Of a DNA stretch of 64,000 nt, positions 28,601 to 37,499 are shown piece after piece. Each line of letters opens with the position of its first letter. The stretch's first letter is position 1. The position numbers were made by a program, and so were the translations under genes. Below the pieces are notes generated by a model. The model ran no database searches. It saw only the letters and a program-made list of their open reading frames with translations, and had not been told where the DNA came from. Origin of the DNA: JBIOXB01 sp050732395 (GTDB lineage: Bacteria; Zhuqueibacterota; Zhuqueibacteria; Zhuqueibacterales; Zhuqueibacteraceae); assembly GCA_050732395.1 (NCBI GenBank), contig JBOHQX010000300.1:12838-76837 (forward strand). Reading direction: 5' to 3'.

Positions 28601-29413
28601 GGCAGGAATCGAACTGGAATAGAAGTATGGATGGCGCGCGGGAACCCGGGCGCTAGCAGCGCTGTGACGGCGACACTCGCCGCGGCCCCTTCGAGTGCGG
28701 CCATCACGGTATCGAGGTATTCGGGAGCAGCGGTAGCAAACCCGATAGGAAATATGGTTTCCGGCAATACGAATGGAATAAACGGAGCCTGCTCAGGCGG
28801 AACCGATAATAATTCCTACTCATTCAATTTAACGACCACGGTAAATGAAGCAGTCGTGTATGGTGCAATTACCATGCGGAATAGAACCCACACGCCAGGT
28901 GCCGGCTATACCGAGCGTGCAAAGATCCGGCAGGATAGCGGCTCAAACATGGCTTCCGTCGCCGTGCAGGATAAGAGCGTCGCTGCCATTTCAACAGTCG
29001 CAGTAAACGGCTCGTTCAGTGGCACTATTGATTGGGCGATGGTGGCTGTGGAGATCAAGCCACAGGCCGGGAGGACTGGTGCACTCACACTTTCAAAAGA
29101 AGAACAAGAGCCGGCAGCCATTACGCCTCCACCAATGGCTTTTCAGCTTGATCAGAACCATCCGAATCCTTTCAACCCAAGCACGCGCATCCGCTACAGC
29201 ATGCCTGCGGACAGCCAGGTACGCTTGACGATCTACGATTTAGAGGGGCGCACGATAGCAGTTTTGGTGGACGGATTTCAGAGCGCCGGAATTTATACCC
29301 AGATTTGGGGCGCCTCGGATTTCAAAGGCCGGCAACTTCCCAATGGCGTATATTTCTACCGCCTTCAGGCCGGCACTCATGTTGCGACACGAAAAATGAC
29401 GTTGCTGCGATAA
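25613..29413 (+). CDS. T9SS-sorted Calx-beta repeat surface protein
   Basis: A 1266-residue exported protein; AAGAGGAA lies five bases before the ATG, and a signal peptide covers about 1-35. Residues ~55-590 form repeated NHL/beta-propeller-like blades (LDPNGGSLFILDQAPSQL, FNPADGHLYLVSPEHQTV, FNPSNGHIFISDDDLAKV). Three Calx-beta domains follow at about 596-706, 707-818 and 823-935, each with SISIDD/SINDV, EGD and VDYATADST; the DNA period is exactly 342 bp. A ~220-residue beta domain precedes the C-terminal T9SS sorting domain (HPNPFNPSTRI...NGVYFYRL...KMTLLR). Calx-beta domains bind calcium and support adhesion. The role is likely surface binding; the ligand is unknown. Confidence 0.88.
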   Translation: MLAAIRPRSLSLHAAVHTSVALLLNLTMPSTASAQKSASAYLRRVREIATRDFGIPNPQGLTFSPSADALFVLAAANTTSAAAGAPKLAMIDALEDLAGSLDLASVPASPITMVFDNKLKRLLFYDVPSKHLIAIQTNAKGQPDPALMTRFEANELDLQNPVGMALDPNGGSLFILDQAPSQLVRIDPGPQSSMDGADALKKTRVSQIDLQHTGVLDLRGLAFNPADGHLYLVSPEHQTVYELTTAGQIVATRDLGAANVQLVKPEAMVFAPSGDLTDDPEDMSLYIVDNKPDHEGFGGSQIVELSFISPLETDYSAAAMLSARLVKMTQTSKWSPPSPDPMGAAYIPSSKRLMISDSEVDEMSIFKRVNVYETTLSGSVLSTAQTTSFSKEPTGVAFNPSNGHIFISDDDLAKVFEIDPGADGKYFSKDDVRTSFNTKGSKSIDAEGITFGNGYLYIADGVNSEIYEFRPGANGRFDGQKPAGDDQVSHFDTKALGIPDPETVEFNSTSGTLYITGYGSRKVIETTTSGELLDVIDIAFLKATNPSGMAYAPSSLNPAVMNLYIVARGVDNNSNRKENDGKLFEISIQYPLPTTSISIDDFSISEGDTGTVSAIFTLRLSESSKRIVSVDYATADSTAAAGSDYVSGSGTVSFPAGTTSQTITLIVKGDTVPEPNEIFLVHLSNPTNATIGDGQGLGTIINDEIAPASAISINDVTVTEGDSGTTDAVFNVTLDVPSEQTVTVDYATADSTATAGSDYVSGSGTLIFPAATTSRTIAVAVNGDVLAGSNETFTVRLINPANATIADSQGVGTIMNDDDASAVSISIDDVSITEGDAGTSNAIFNVKLSAQCEQTVTVDYATADSTATAGSDYVSRSGTVSFPAETTSQTIAVVVNGDVLVEANEIFLVHLSNPTNATIGDGHALGTIIEEAAAQIAHEETKTGGTSNSTMVMTSASVTAVSGHLYLVAISTRPTVTVNGVSGLGLSWSRVKAQCAGRNRTGIEVWMARGNPGASSAVTATLAAAPSSAAITVSRYSGAAVANPIGNMVSGNTNGINGACSGGTDNNSYSFNLTTTVNEAVVYGAITMRNRTHTPGAGYTERAKIRQDSGSNMASVAVQDKSVAAISTVAVNGSFSGTIDWAMVAVEIKPQAGRTGALTLSKEEQEPAAITPPPMAFQLDQNHPNPFNPSTRIRYSMPADSQVRLTIYDLEGRTIAVLVDGFQSAGIYTQIWGASDFKGRQLPNGVYFYRLQAGTHVATRKMTLLR

Positions 29414-29591
29414 CGAAAGCACTGCTACCTTAGTTTTTGTAGGCGGCAATATCTCGGATGTGCGACTTCTTTCGCGCCCGGGTTGTGATGAAGTGCCAAT
29501 TCACGGTTGAATATACCCGATTTTGTATCTGCGCGCAGGACTTGATGAGGTCTGTACCTGAGCGCCTTGAGGCACCATCATACAAAATGCG

Positions 29592-29803
29592 GAAGGCCGT
29601 GGCATGGCCGCAAGGTGCGGCAGCAGCATCGGTCCAATTGGGGGCAGCAAAATTGCCGGTCATGACATCGGCCGCATAAACGAAATCATTTTGTGATTGC
29701 GCTTTGCGCAAGCCCCAATTGCCGTGACAATAGCTACTACTGCAGGAGTTGGTGTTGAGGTCATAGACCACCTGCGGTGCGCGGTCGCCACCTTCCGTCG
29801 CGG
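29592..29803 (-). pseudogene. Fragment of a multiheme cytochrome c gene
   Basis: About 70 codons closely match a stretch of the nonaheme cytochrome at 33197-34258: GGDRAPQVVYDLNTNSC, CSSSYCHGNWGLRKAQ, YAADVMTGN, PNWTD. The CX4CH heme motif survives, but the next CxxCH is destroyed (APCGHATAF), the following sequence is unrelated, and there is no start or upstream heme region. It is a remnant of a duplicated cytochrome gene. Confidence 0.8.
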
Positions 29804-30087
29804 CATGTGAACGTTTAGTCGTCTGGCTCAGATAACTCCCAAGACTGATCTGATTGCAGAGCCATACGACTCAATTCCTCTTCACCAAAACCGTTTCTGC
29901 CCTGTCATTCAAGCCTTACAAAATCATCTTCTGAATTACTTCCTTCCTTATAGCCTCTCTCCTGAAGCGCACCAAATCTTTTCTGGATTTTTCGCAAATC
30001 AAGCAAAGTCAAGTATAATAGTGAGCGTAAAGACCTCTCCAGCACGACTGCAAGCATGAAGGGGAAGGATTCCCTACCGAGAACGGA

Positions 30088-30230
30088 CTCTCCATTTTTC
30101 GATTTTGCAGGTCACCTAAATGATAAATTAATTCGTAGCTGTTCGGCTCTACCCTGTCGTCCCCAAAAACATGGCGACTTCCGATTTACGATCGCAGACC
30201 GACAATCGAAAATCGAAAATCGTCAATCCG
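30088..30230. repeat. Heptamer array (CGATTTA / AAATCGA)
   Basis: Seven 7-bp units at 30182-30230 (CGATTTA, CGATCGC, AGACCGA, CAATCGA, AAATCGA, AAATCGT, CAATCCG). A short oppositely oriented stretch (TTTTTCGATTTTG) lies at about 30092. The rest of the gap (29804-30350) holds one small hairpin at about 29818-29870 and nothing coding that I can support. Confidence 0.65.
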
Positions 30231-30350
30231 CTGAACAGTCACATTAGTTCATAATCCGCCCAGCGAGGAAGGGCGCACGGCAAACAGCGTTCAAACTGCA
30301 TTTTGGTTGACTTAAATGGACCCGTTTATCTTCTTGCCATGGAGCAGCGT

Positions 30351-33029
30351 ATGCGATACTCTAGCAATTCTGCATTGGCTTGGTGTGGGAGACTGGTGTT
30401 GTGGTGTGCCGGCTGGGCCAGGCTGAGCCCGCTGATCTGCCTGTTCTTCACCTCAAGGCTGTATGCACAAGCCGCGCCGAGCAATTTAACGGCGACGACG
30501 GCGAGCAACAGCCAGATTAATCTCATCTGGGTCGACAACTCAAACAATGAAATCGCGTTCGTCATATTTCGCGGAACTGTTAATGGCGGCCCCTATGCTC
30601 GCATCGACTCCGTCGATGTAAACACAACGACTTATTCCAACCTCGGTTTGACCGGCAATAGCACGTATTACTACGTCGTTTGGGCCAAAAAAAATAACAG
30701 CCATTCGGGCTTTTCCAATCAAGCCAGCGCGACGACAAATCCGGATTTGCCCGCAACCCCGACCGGCTTGCTGGCGAATGCGACAAGCGCCAGCCAGATC
30801 AATCTGTCTTGGACGGATGCCTCGGGCACAAACAATCCCACCGCTCGTTTTCGCATTGAACGCAAGACCGGCCCAGGCGGAACGTACGCGCAAATTGACT
30901 CGGTTAACGCGCCGACCACCGTCTATTCGGACAATGGTCTGGGTGGAGGCACCCAATATTACTATCGCGTGCGTTCGGTCAACGTGACCGGATCTTCAAA
31001 TTATTCCAGCGAAGCCAACGCGACGACGCAGCCTGCTTTACCAGCTCCCACTGGTTTTGTTGCCTCGGCCGTGAGTAATACTCAAATCAATCTGTCGTGG
31101 ACGGACAACTCCAACAACGAAACCGATTTCAAGATCGAGCGCAAGAAAACAGGCGAAACCTCCTTCACGGAGATTGCGACGGTTGGTGCGAATGTGACGA
31201 GTTACTCGAACACCGGCTTGCTCGGTAATCTCGTCTATTTCTATCGCGTGCGCGCCCATCGCGACGCCGGCTTTTCAGCCTATTCCAATGAGGACAGCGC
31301 AATAACCTTGATGAAAGCACCTGCGAATTTGGTTGCCACGGCCGTCGGCAACAGCCAAATTAATCTGGCGTGGAGCGATCAAACGGCCAGCGAAACCGGT
31401 TTCTCCATCGAGCGCAAGACCGGTGCTGCCGGCAGCTATGCGCAGGTGGGGACTGCAGGCGCGAACGCGACGAGTTTCTCGGATAATGGCCTGACGGTGA
31501 GCACGCAGTATTACTATCGCGTGCGCGCGACCAGTGCGATGAATGTTTCCGTATATTCGAACGAAGCCAACGCCACGACGTTCAGTGGCCAGCCCGCAAC
31601 GCCGGACAGCCTGAGCGCGACGGCGGTGAGCAACACGCAGATTAATCTGGCGTGGAAGGACAAGTCTTCCAACGAGGATGGTTTTAAGATCGAGCGCAAG
31701 CAAGGCGCCTTGGGCACGTATGCTGAAATTGCGACGGTAGGGCCGAACGTGAAGAACTATGCGAACTTCAGCGGTTTAAGCGTGAATGCCAAATACTTCT
31801 ATCGCGTGCGTGCTTATAACGCGGCGGGCAATTCGGCCTATAGCAACGAAGCCAGCGCGACCACCTTGCTCAAAGCCCCGACCAATTTGACAGCCACTCC
31901 TGTCAGCAGCAGTCAAATCGATCTCGCCTGGACGGATCAAACCGCAAATGAAATCGGCTTTAAGATCGAGCGCAAGACCGGGTTTGGAGGCAACTATGCG
32001 GAAATTGCGACGGTCGGCGTGAATGTGACAAATTACTCGAACACCGGGCTGGCGAATGGTACGCAATATTTCTACCGCGTACGCGCATTTAGCACCACCA
32101 ATGTGTCGGCCTATTCGAACCAGGCCAACGCCACGACGTTCAGCGACCAGCCCGCGACGCCGGACAGCTTGAGCGCGACGGCGGTGAGCAACACGCAGAT
32201 CGATCTCGCCTGGAAGGACAAATCATCAAACGAAGAGGGTTTCAAGATTGAGCGCAAGCAGGGCGCTTTAGGCACGTATGCTCAGATAGCGACGGTGGGG
32301 CCGAACGTGACGAGCTATGCGAACCTCAGCGGTTTGAGCGCGAATACCAAATACTTCTATCGCGTGCGTGCTTATAACGCAGCGGGCAACTCGGCCTATA
32401 GCAACGAAGCCAGCGCGACCAGCTTGCTCAAAGCCCCGACCAATGCGGTGGCCATCACCATCAGCAGCAGTCAAATCGATATCGCATGGACGGATCAAAC
32501 CACGAATGAAAGCGGCTTTAAAATCGAGCGCAAGACCGGGGCCGCGGGCACCTATGCGGAAATTGTGACGGTTGGTGCGAATGTGTCACTCTATTCGAAC
32601 ATCGGGCTGGCGGCGGGCACGCAGTATTTTTATCGCATACGCGCATATAGCTCCACCAATGTGTCGGCCTATTCAAAGGAAGTGAACGCCACGACTTCCG
32701 GACCCGCCAAGCCCGGCAGCCCGGACAACAGCAAAGCGGAGGGCGAGGAGAATGCTGCGATTCCCGAGGGCATTACGCTGGCGCCGAACTATCCCAACCC
32801 GTTCAACCCGTCGACGACGATAGGGTATACATTGTCGGAAGGCACGCAAGTAAAGCTCATCGTGGTCAATATCAGCGGCCAGGTCGTTGCGGTCCTGGTC
32901 AACGGCTATCAGGGTGCGGGCAGGTATGACAAGATTTTTAAAGGCGGGGATTTACCTTCCGGTGTGTACTACGCCGTGCTGAAGGCGGGTGCGATTACGA
33001 GGACACAGCGGATGTTACTCACGAAATAA
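30351..33029 (+). CDS. T9SS-sorted fibronectin type III repeat protein
   Basis: I start it at the ATG at 30351 (GGAG six bases upstream), giving 892 residues with a signal peptide ending LYAQA. Eight fibronectin type III domains follow in tandem, each beginning like APTNLTATPVSSSQI(D/N)LAW and containing TYYYRVRAY and SAYSNEA. Domains 5-6 and 7-8 are near copies in a 558-bp tandem duplication (31591-32148 and 32149-32706). The C-terminus is a T9SS sorting domain (YPNPFNPSTTIGYTL...SGVYYAVL...RMLLTK). Expected to be a surface adhesin or scaffold. It lies next to the multiheme cytochrome cluster, transcribed toward it. Confidence 0.9.
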   Translation: MRYSSNSALAWCGRLVLWCAGWARLSPLICLFFTSRLYAQAAPSNLTATTASNSQINLIWVDNSNNEIAFVIFRGTVNGGPYARIDSVDVNTTTYSNLGLTGNSTYYYVVWAKKNNSHSGFSNQASATTNPDLPATPTGLLANATSASQINLSWTDASGTNNPTARFRIERKTGPGGTYAQIDSVNAPTTVYSDNGLGGGTQYYYRVRSVNVTGSSNYSSEANATTQPALPAPTGFVASAVSNTQINLSWTDNSNNETDFKIERKKTGETSFTEIATVGANVTSYSNTGLLGNLVYFYRVRAHRDAGFSAYSNEDSAITLMKAPANLVATAVGNSQINLAWSDQTASETGFSIERKTGAAGSYAQVGTAGANATSFSDNGLTVSTQYYYRVRATSAMNVSVYSNEANATTFSGQPATPDSLSATAVSNTQINLAWKDKSSNEDGFKIERKQGALGTYAEIATVGPNVKNYANFSGLSVNAKYFYRVRAYNAAGNSAYSNEASATTLLKAPTNLTATPVSSSQIDLAWTDQTANEIGFKIERKTGFGGNYAEIATVGVNVTNYSNTGLANGTQYFYRVRAFSTTNVSAYSNQANATTFSDQPATPDSLSATAVSNTQIDLAWKDKSSNEEGFKIERKQGALGTYAQIATVGPNVTSYANLSGLSANTKYFYRVRAYNAAGNSAYSNEASATSLLKAPTNAVAITISSSQIDIAWTDQTTNESGFKIERKTGAAGTYAEIVTVGANVSLYSNIGLAAGTQYFYRIRAYSSTNVSAYSKEVNATTSGPAKPGSPDNSKAEGEENAAIPEGITLAPNYPNPFNPSTTIGYTLSEGTQVKLIVVNISGQVVAVLVNGYQGAGRYDKIFKGGDLPSGVYYAVLKAGAITRTQRMLLTK

Positions 33030-33071
33030 GGTCCGAGCAATCGCTCGTTGCAAGCGATGTAACAGTCGACG

Positions 33072-33115
33072 AAAGGCCGGTCGTGCCCCATGGGTATGGC
33101 CGGCCTTTTGTTTTC
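33072..33115 (+). terminator. Rho-independent terminator of the FnIII gene
   Basis: AAAGGCCGG (33072-33080) pairs with CCGGCCTTT (33100-33108), followed by TGTTTTC, 43 bp after the stop codon of the fibronectin repeat gene. The loop contains a CCCATGGG palindrome. Confidence 0.8.
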
Positions 33116-33196
33116 TAATCAACATGCATGAATTGCCAACAACTTCGTTCGGTTTTGTGCTGGAAAAAGGCGATGCTCGCCACTATAAACCATTGC

Positions 33197-34258
33197 TCAA
33201 AACATCGGATACTCACTCATAAACACATTTATCTTCCCGTTCATATGCTTGGTGCTGTCAGTGATCACCCCAAAGCCATCGACGACACCGAAATGACAAT
33301 TCGTGCATGCCGTAATCGGAAAGGGGTTGTGCCCGGTGGGCGGAAGCCCGTGGCAGGAGCCACAAGAGGCCGTGGCCGGATTCGTCCAATTTGGCACAGC
33401 CGAGTTGCCGGTCATGACGTCAGCGGCGTACATGAATTCGTTATCCCCGGCTTGGGCTTTGCGCAGGCCCCAATTGCCATGACAATAGCTGTTGCTGCAC
33501 GTATTGGCGTTGAAATCATAAACAACTTGCGGCGCGCGATTGCCGCCTTCGGTTTTCAAATTGCTCAGCGGACCGTTGAATACCAGCTCGGCGCGGTTGT
33601 TGTCATCAATATGGCTCGCATCGGAAAAGTTGGTGGGCACAACGTGGCATTCCTGACAAATCTCGCGCGCGGGCAAGTGCTTGAAATAGCCGAGATGCGT
33701 TTGGTGCGCGCCCACGGCGGGTGTGGTGGAGCCGGTTTCTCCATCCAATCCTTCGGGCGGCGCGGCGTTGCGCAGATCCGCGGCATCACGGCCCGAATTA
33801 CCGTGGCAATTATTGCAAGCCTCCGGACCGCCTTCCTGCGAGTGGCAAGTAACGCAGGAATTGTTCACTTTCACTAGACTATAATCCTGGCCATGGCACG
33901 GTTGGCAAGAGGCCAAATCGTAATTATTGTTCTTCAAATAGACGTAATGCGAGCTCGAGCCCGACACCCAACCGGAAGCGGGGTGCGGGAAACTTGCATG
34001 GCAGGTGTAGCACGCGACTCCCGCCGTGCCACCGTCATATTGGCTGCCATGGCACGGGCGGCAATTTTCGGTATTGTAGTTTTGCTTCGCCAGCACCGCG
34101 CCATGGAAGTTCGGCGAAGACGGGTCGAGCCAGCCTTCGCCGTGCACACTCACTTCGTTTTGCACGCCCGTAGGGGCATCTTGTGGCTCACTGCAAGCGT
34201 GGAACATGAGGGCGGCTAACGAGAGCAACACCACCAAAATTATTTGCATTCTTTTCAT
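33197..34258 (-). CDS. Nonaheme c-type cytochrome lipoprotein (CX4CH type)
   Basis: I start it at the ATG at 34258, giving 353 residues with a lipoprotein signal (VVLLSLAALMFHAC). Nine heme motifs are visible in order: CRPCH, CYTCH, CQPCH, CVTCH, CNNCH, CQECH, CSNSYCH (a CX4CH), CGSCH and CTNCH. The CX4CH...CxxCH pairing is known from Geobacter outer-surface cytochromes. The lipid anchor and many hemes suggest an outer-membrane, electron-relaying role. It is the last gene of the cytochrome block, separated from the dodecaheme gene by a 360-bp inverted repeat, and a fragment of a paralogue lies at 29.6-29.8 kb. Confidence 0.9.
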   Translation of the reverse strand: MKRMQIILVVLLSLAALMFHACSEPQDAPTGVQNEVSVHGEGWLDPSSPNFHGAVLAKQNYNTENCRPCHGSQYDGGTAGVACYTCHASFPHPASGWVSGSSSHYVYLKNNNYDLASCQPCHGQDYSLVKVNNSCVTCHSQEGGPEACNNCHGNSGRDAADLRNAAPPEGLDGETGSTTPAVGAHQTHLGYFKHLPAREICQECHVVPTNFSDASHIDDNNRAELVFNGPLSNLKTEGGNRAPQVVYDFNANTCSNSYCHGNWGLRKAQAGDNEFMYAADVMTGNSAVPNWTNPATASCGSCHGLPPTGHNPFPITACTNCHFGVVDGFGVITDSTKHMNGKINVFMSEYPMF

Positions 34259-34289
34259 TTTATTCCCTTTGCGGGTAATGCCAACAAGT

Positions 34290-34650
34290 AAACCTTCTTT
34301 CAACACAGAGACCCAGAGTGCACGGAGTGTCACAGCGCGGCGTTGCCGCAACAAGAAAAACTCACGCAGAGCCTCGCAAAGATTCGCAGAGATTTCCGGC
34401 TGGCAAAGTCGCAACCAAAATCTTTGCTAAAATGCAAAGCTTTACAAGTTTGTATTACAGAGGAAGTACGCTCGCTCCGTTACTCTCTGTAATACAAAAT
34501 TGTTGAACTTTGCTTTTTTAGCAAAGTTTTTGATTACGACTCTGCTGCCCTGTAAATCTCTGCGAGTCTTTGCGAAGCTCTGCGTGCGTCATTTTTTTTT
34601 GCGGCTACGCCGCGCTGTGCGCTCCGTGTCTCTGTGTTGGAAGGCTTTTG
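34290..34650. repeat. Large inverted repeat of the cgcaaag / acagagac family
   Basis: Left arm from about 34290 (CAACACAGAGAC, CACAGCGCGGCGT, ACGCAGAGCCTCGCAAAG, GATTCGCAGAG) mirrors the right arm to about 34650 (CTCTGCGAGTCTTTGCGAAG, CGCCGCGCTGTG, GTCTCTGTGTTGG). The centre is a separate hairpin (TTTGTATTACAGAG / CTCTGTAATACAAA, about 34449-34499). It fills most of the gap between the dodecaheme and nonaheme cytochrome genes and encodes nothing. Confidence 0.85.
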
Positions 34651-34822
34651 CGTTTTTATGCTGTACGAAGTACTTCAGCTTTCGGCTTGTTTGAAAGAAT
34701 GATATAGTTCTTTTCCGAGCTATTTCGTGCGGTTCTGTGGCCGAGTCAACCAAGATCCCTACGGGATGACATATCAAGGACTTCGTTGAAGACAGATTGC
34801 TCAGCGGGACATTGCGCTGCTA

Positions 34823-36043
34823 TCACTTGCCGCCCGGCGCGAGATTCGTATGGCAGATGACGCAAACGGGATCGCGGCCCTCCACGTCGTGGCAAGAGGC
34901 GCAGGATTCCATGTCCCGGCGTGCCAGCCTGGCATGCTGGCCGCCTTCGCTGCCCAAGCCGAGGAGCACGAAATCGGGCGTGCGATGGCTGAGCGGAAAT
35001 GGCGTCGCAAAACCGGCTTCTTGATTGCGCGCGTGGCATTCGGCGCAGAAGGTTTGCACGTTGTGGCACGAGTAACAATCCGACTGCCTGGCGCGCAGAT
35101 CGAGACTGTGTACGAACACATAGTTCAATTCGTGCACGTTTTCTATAACCAAGGGATTTTTGCCGGAAGGTTCCGGGCGATTTTCCGGCACACTGCGCAC
35201 CGGAGCGCCACTGGTGAATTGTAATGTAGGCTCCGCGTGGCACTGCTGGCAAAAATTCTCGGTGTGGCAGGAAGCGCAGTCGTTGGAGGTATGCTCGGCA
35301 CGCACCAAGCGCTTGTGCTCTTTAGCCCAATCCGGCAGGCGGTGCGAGAGCGGCAGCATGGTCTCTATTCTGGGATGGCAAGATTCGCAGGCGTTGGTGG
35401 CTTTCGCATCGTTATGGCAGGAATAACACGTGGCCATGCTGGGCAGAAAGGCCACGCTGGGCTTTACCGATTTCTCAATGCCTTTATGGCAAACGGCGCA
35501 GTCGAGATCTTGGCTTTCGATATGCTGTTTGTGGCTGAAGACAATATCCTCGCGAGCAGGAGCTGCAAAGGCTTCGAGCTGATCAATATCCGTGTGACAA
35601 TATTTGCAATCCTCCATATTCTCACTCTCGACCTCGGCATGGCAGGTCGAGCATTCGGCATGCTTCGGAAACAACAGATCGCCGGCCTTTTCGCTGGTTT
35701 GCGCAGCGGCATGGCAAGCGTTGCATTCCGCGCCGACTTCTTCGAGGTGTTGTTTGTGTGAGAATTTAATTTTAGCCCACTGCGCCACGGGGTCGCCCCA
35801 TGACGAGGGCCGGTCGTCACCCGCTCGCAAGATGGTCGCTATTGCCAATAGGCCCAATACGAAAACATGCGAGCAGGCGTTCTTGCCTCTCCGGACAAAA
35901 AGGCAAAAGCATACACGCAAAGATGCAGAGACGCAAAGGTCCGCAAAGAAAGCGCTTTGCACAATCTTTGCATCTCTGTCCCGCAGTCTCGGGATGCGCT
36001 TTTCTGTTTTGGGGATGCAGTTCGAAGGCCTAGTGCTGGACAT
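34823..36043 (-). CDS. Dodecaheme c-type cytochrome
   Basis: A 406-residue protein with twelve CxxCH motifs (CNACH, CSTCH, CKYCH, CAVCH, CYSCH, CESCH, CASCH, CQQCH, CYSCH, CAECH, CASCH, CVICH). Early repeats have the cytochrome c3/c7 form FSHKQH...C..CH, with the distal histidine upstream. GAGGAGGGAG sits seven bases before the ATG at 36043, so this start is favoured. It places the export helix (SHVFVLGLLAIATIL) at about 58-72, behind a leader partly encoded by the cgcaaag palindrome at 35914-35981. The gene starts 13 bp after the barrel gene, so the two are co-transcribed; a periplasmic or barrel-embedded electron wire is likely. Confidence 0.9.
   Translation of the reverse strand: MSSTRPSNCIPKTEKRIPRLRDRDAKIVQSAFFADLCVSASLRVCFCLFVRRGKNACSHVFVLGLLAIATILRAGDDRPSSWGDPVAQWAKIKFSHKQHLEEVGAECNACHAAAQTSEKAGDLLFPKHAECSTCHAEVESENMEDCKYCHTDIDQLEAFAAPAREDIVFSHKQHIESQDLDCAVCHKGIEKSVKPSVAFLPSMATCYSCHNDAKATNACESCHPRIETMLPLSHRLPDWAKEHKRLVRAEHTSNDCASCHTENFCQQCHAEPTLQFTSGAPVRSVPENRPEPSGKNPLVIENVHELNYVFVHSLDLRARQSDCYSCHNVQTFCAECHARNQEAGFATPFPLSHRTPDFVLLGLGSEGGQHARLARRDMESCASCHDVEGRDPVCVICHTNLAPGGK
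35914..35981. repeat. cgcaaag palindrome inside the dodecaheme leader
   Basis: ACGCAAAGATGCAGAG faces CTTTGCATCTCTG; the same family as 60500-60577 and the arms at 34290-34650. It lies in frame within codons ~20-45 of the dodecaheme cytochrome gene. Confidence 0.8.
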
Positions 36044-36056
36044 TTTTTCTCCCTCC

Positions 36057-37352
36057 TCATGATGCTGCGCTCAGTTTGGTGAAGAACCAATACTGTAGTC
36101 GAAACATGAAACGGACATCATTCTTATAGTAGCGATTGTGCAAGAGTTGGAACTGCCCGTCGAGCGTCAGTTTTTTCATGGGCCGCACAAGCAGGCCGGC
36201 AGCGCCGGAGAACAGGGATTCGCGCTCCGGAGCATCCCCATCTAGTTTGTACGTGGCCCAGGAGAGTTGCACACTGGGCATGAACTGGTTGCGGCGCGTG
36301 GGATAATAAAACGAGGCGTTGAGGCCGTCCAGATTGCCGGCATAGCCGCCGCGATGCACGTAGCTGACACCGCCGTACTTCAGCTCCGTTCCCACCGTGA
36401 GGCGCAAGGATTCGTCGCCGGAGTAGAAAATTGCGGCAGCATTGCCATAAAGACGCAACGACGGTCGGTACTGGTAATAAAACCCGCCTTCGACCTCGTG
36501 GTTGTCTTCGACATTGAAAGCAGAAAAAATCGAATTCCAGGGCAGGCGGGGAGAGCGGTAGATATAATTGCCGGTCAAAATCATTTCGGGCGAGATTTCC
36601 GCGCGCACGGAAAGATCGCCACGCGCCAGCTCTTCGGCGTGAAAATCATAATCGCTGCGAGCATACAGAGAAGTTTTGGCATTTACGAACCAGGAGGCGT
36701 CGAGCGAGCCCAATCGAGACGCGCGATCCGTGGGCTCGACGTAGAGCGTAAACACGTTGCCCACGGAATCTGCCCGCTGTGCATCGTAGCCGGGACGCAA
36801 TTGCCGTTTATCAAAAAAGCTAAGGCTCAGATTCAAATCTGTCTTCGGGGTCCATACCGCTTGTCCGCCGGCCATGTAATTTTGGTCGAAATCGTCGATC
36901 ACTTTGACGCGCTGATCGGCCGGCAGCAAGCCGCCTCCGAATGCTTTCAGGCGTAACCAGGGCGCGGCCCGCACCTTGATTTGCGCGCCGTCAATCGTAC
37001 CCACCGCCACACCGCCGAAAACCGGTTGGCGGCCAAACTGTACATCGACGCGCTGCGCAATGTTCTTCCACTCCAAATACAAATTGTACATGCGCGCCTT
37101 GCCGTCGCCGGCGAGCGGGGTGCTGAAATCGGTGTCAAACTGACCATAGCTGCGCACCAGAATGTTTTTCGTGGAGAAATCGATTTGATAGGCCTGGTAA
37201 CCGCGCGCAGAACTGGATTCGATGTTGATCGAGTCGCTGCGCTGGAAGGCATACAACGAGCTGGTGAGCCGGCCGGAGAGTGTTTGCGCGTTCGACATCG
37301 AAGGCAAGGCAAGGCTGAGCAACAGCAGGCAAATATTTCGCAATCGCGTCAT
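36057..37352 (-). CDS. Outer-membrane beta-barrel (porin-like), candidate cytochrome sheath
   Basis: A 431-residue protein with a signal peptide (about 1-22, ending SNA-QT) and no cysteines in the mature part. It is made of alternating amphipathic strands with aromatic girdles (VDVQFGRQPVFGGVAVG, LNLSLSFFDKRQLRPG, LYARSDYDFH, FMFRLQYWFFTKL) and no other domain. The size and strand number suggest a barrel of about 20 or more strands. It sits between a T9SS-sorted nonaheme and a dodecaheme cytochrome gene on the same strand, an arrangement like porin-cytochrome conduits (MtrB or OmbB analogues). No similarity to those by eye; the role is from context. Confidence 0.75.
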   Translation of the reverse strand: MTRLRNICLLLLSLALPSMSNAQTLSGRLTSSLYAFQRSDSINIESSSARGYQAYQIDFSTKNILVRSYGQFDTDFSTPLAGDGKARMYNLYLEWKNIAQRVDVQFGRQPVFGGVAVGTIDGAQIKVRAAPWLRLKAFGGGLLPADQRVKVIDDFDQNYMAGGQAVWTPKTDLNLSLSFFDKRQLRPGYDAQRADSVGNVFTLYVEPTDRASRLGSLDASWFVNAKTSLYARSDYDFHAEELARGDLSVRAEISPEMILTGNYIYRSPRLPWNSIFSAFNVEDNHEVEGGFYYQYRPSLRLYGNAAAIFYSGDESLRLTVGTELKYGGVSYVHRGGYAGNLDGLNASFYYPTRRNQFMPSVQLSWATYKLDGDAPERESLFSGAAGLLVRPMKKLTLDGQFQLLHNRYYKNDVRFMFRLQYWFFTKLSAAS

Positions 37353-37406
37353 TGTGCGCCGCCTCGGGGCATGTGTACAATTCTTGCCGTTTAATCCCCA
37401 CGTGTT

Positions 37407-37487
37407 ATGTCATGCTGGAAGCATCTTTTTCAGTACGGCCGTGGGGCTCGATGCTTGAAAAGATCCTTCCAGGATGACATTGAGACG
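37407..37487. repeat. REP-like palindrome, GTCATGCTG family
   Basis: TGTCATGCTGGAAGCATCTT on the left faces AAGATCCTTCCAGGATGACA on the right. It lies between the T9SS cytochrome gene (ends 37500) and the barrel gene (starts 37352), in a position to form an intercistronic hairpin. Confidence 0.78.
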
Positions 37488-37499
37488 AACCGGATAGCC

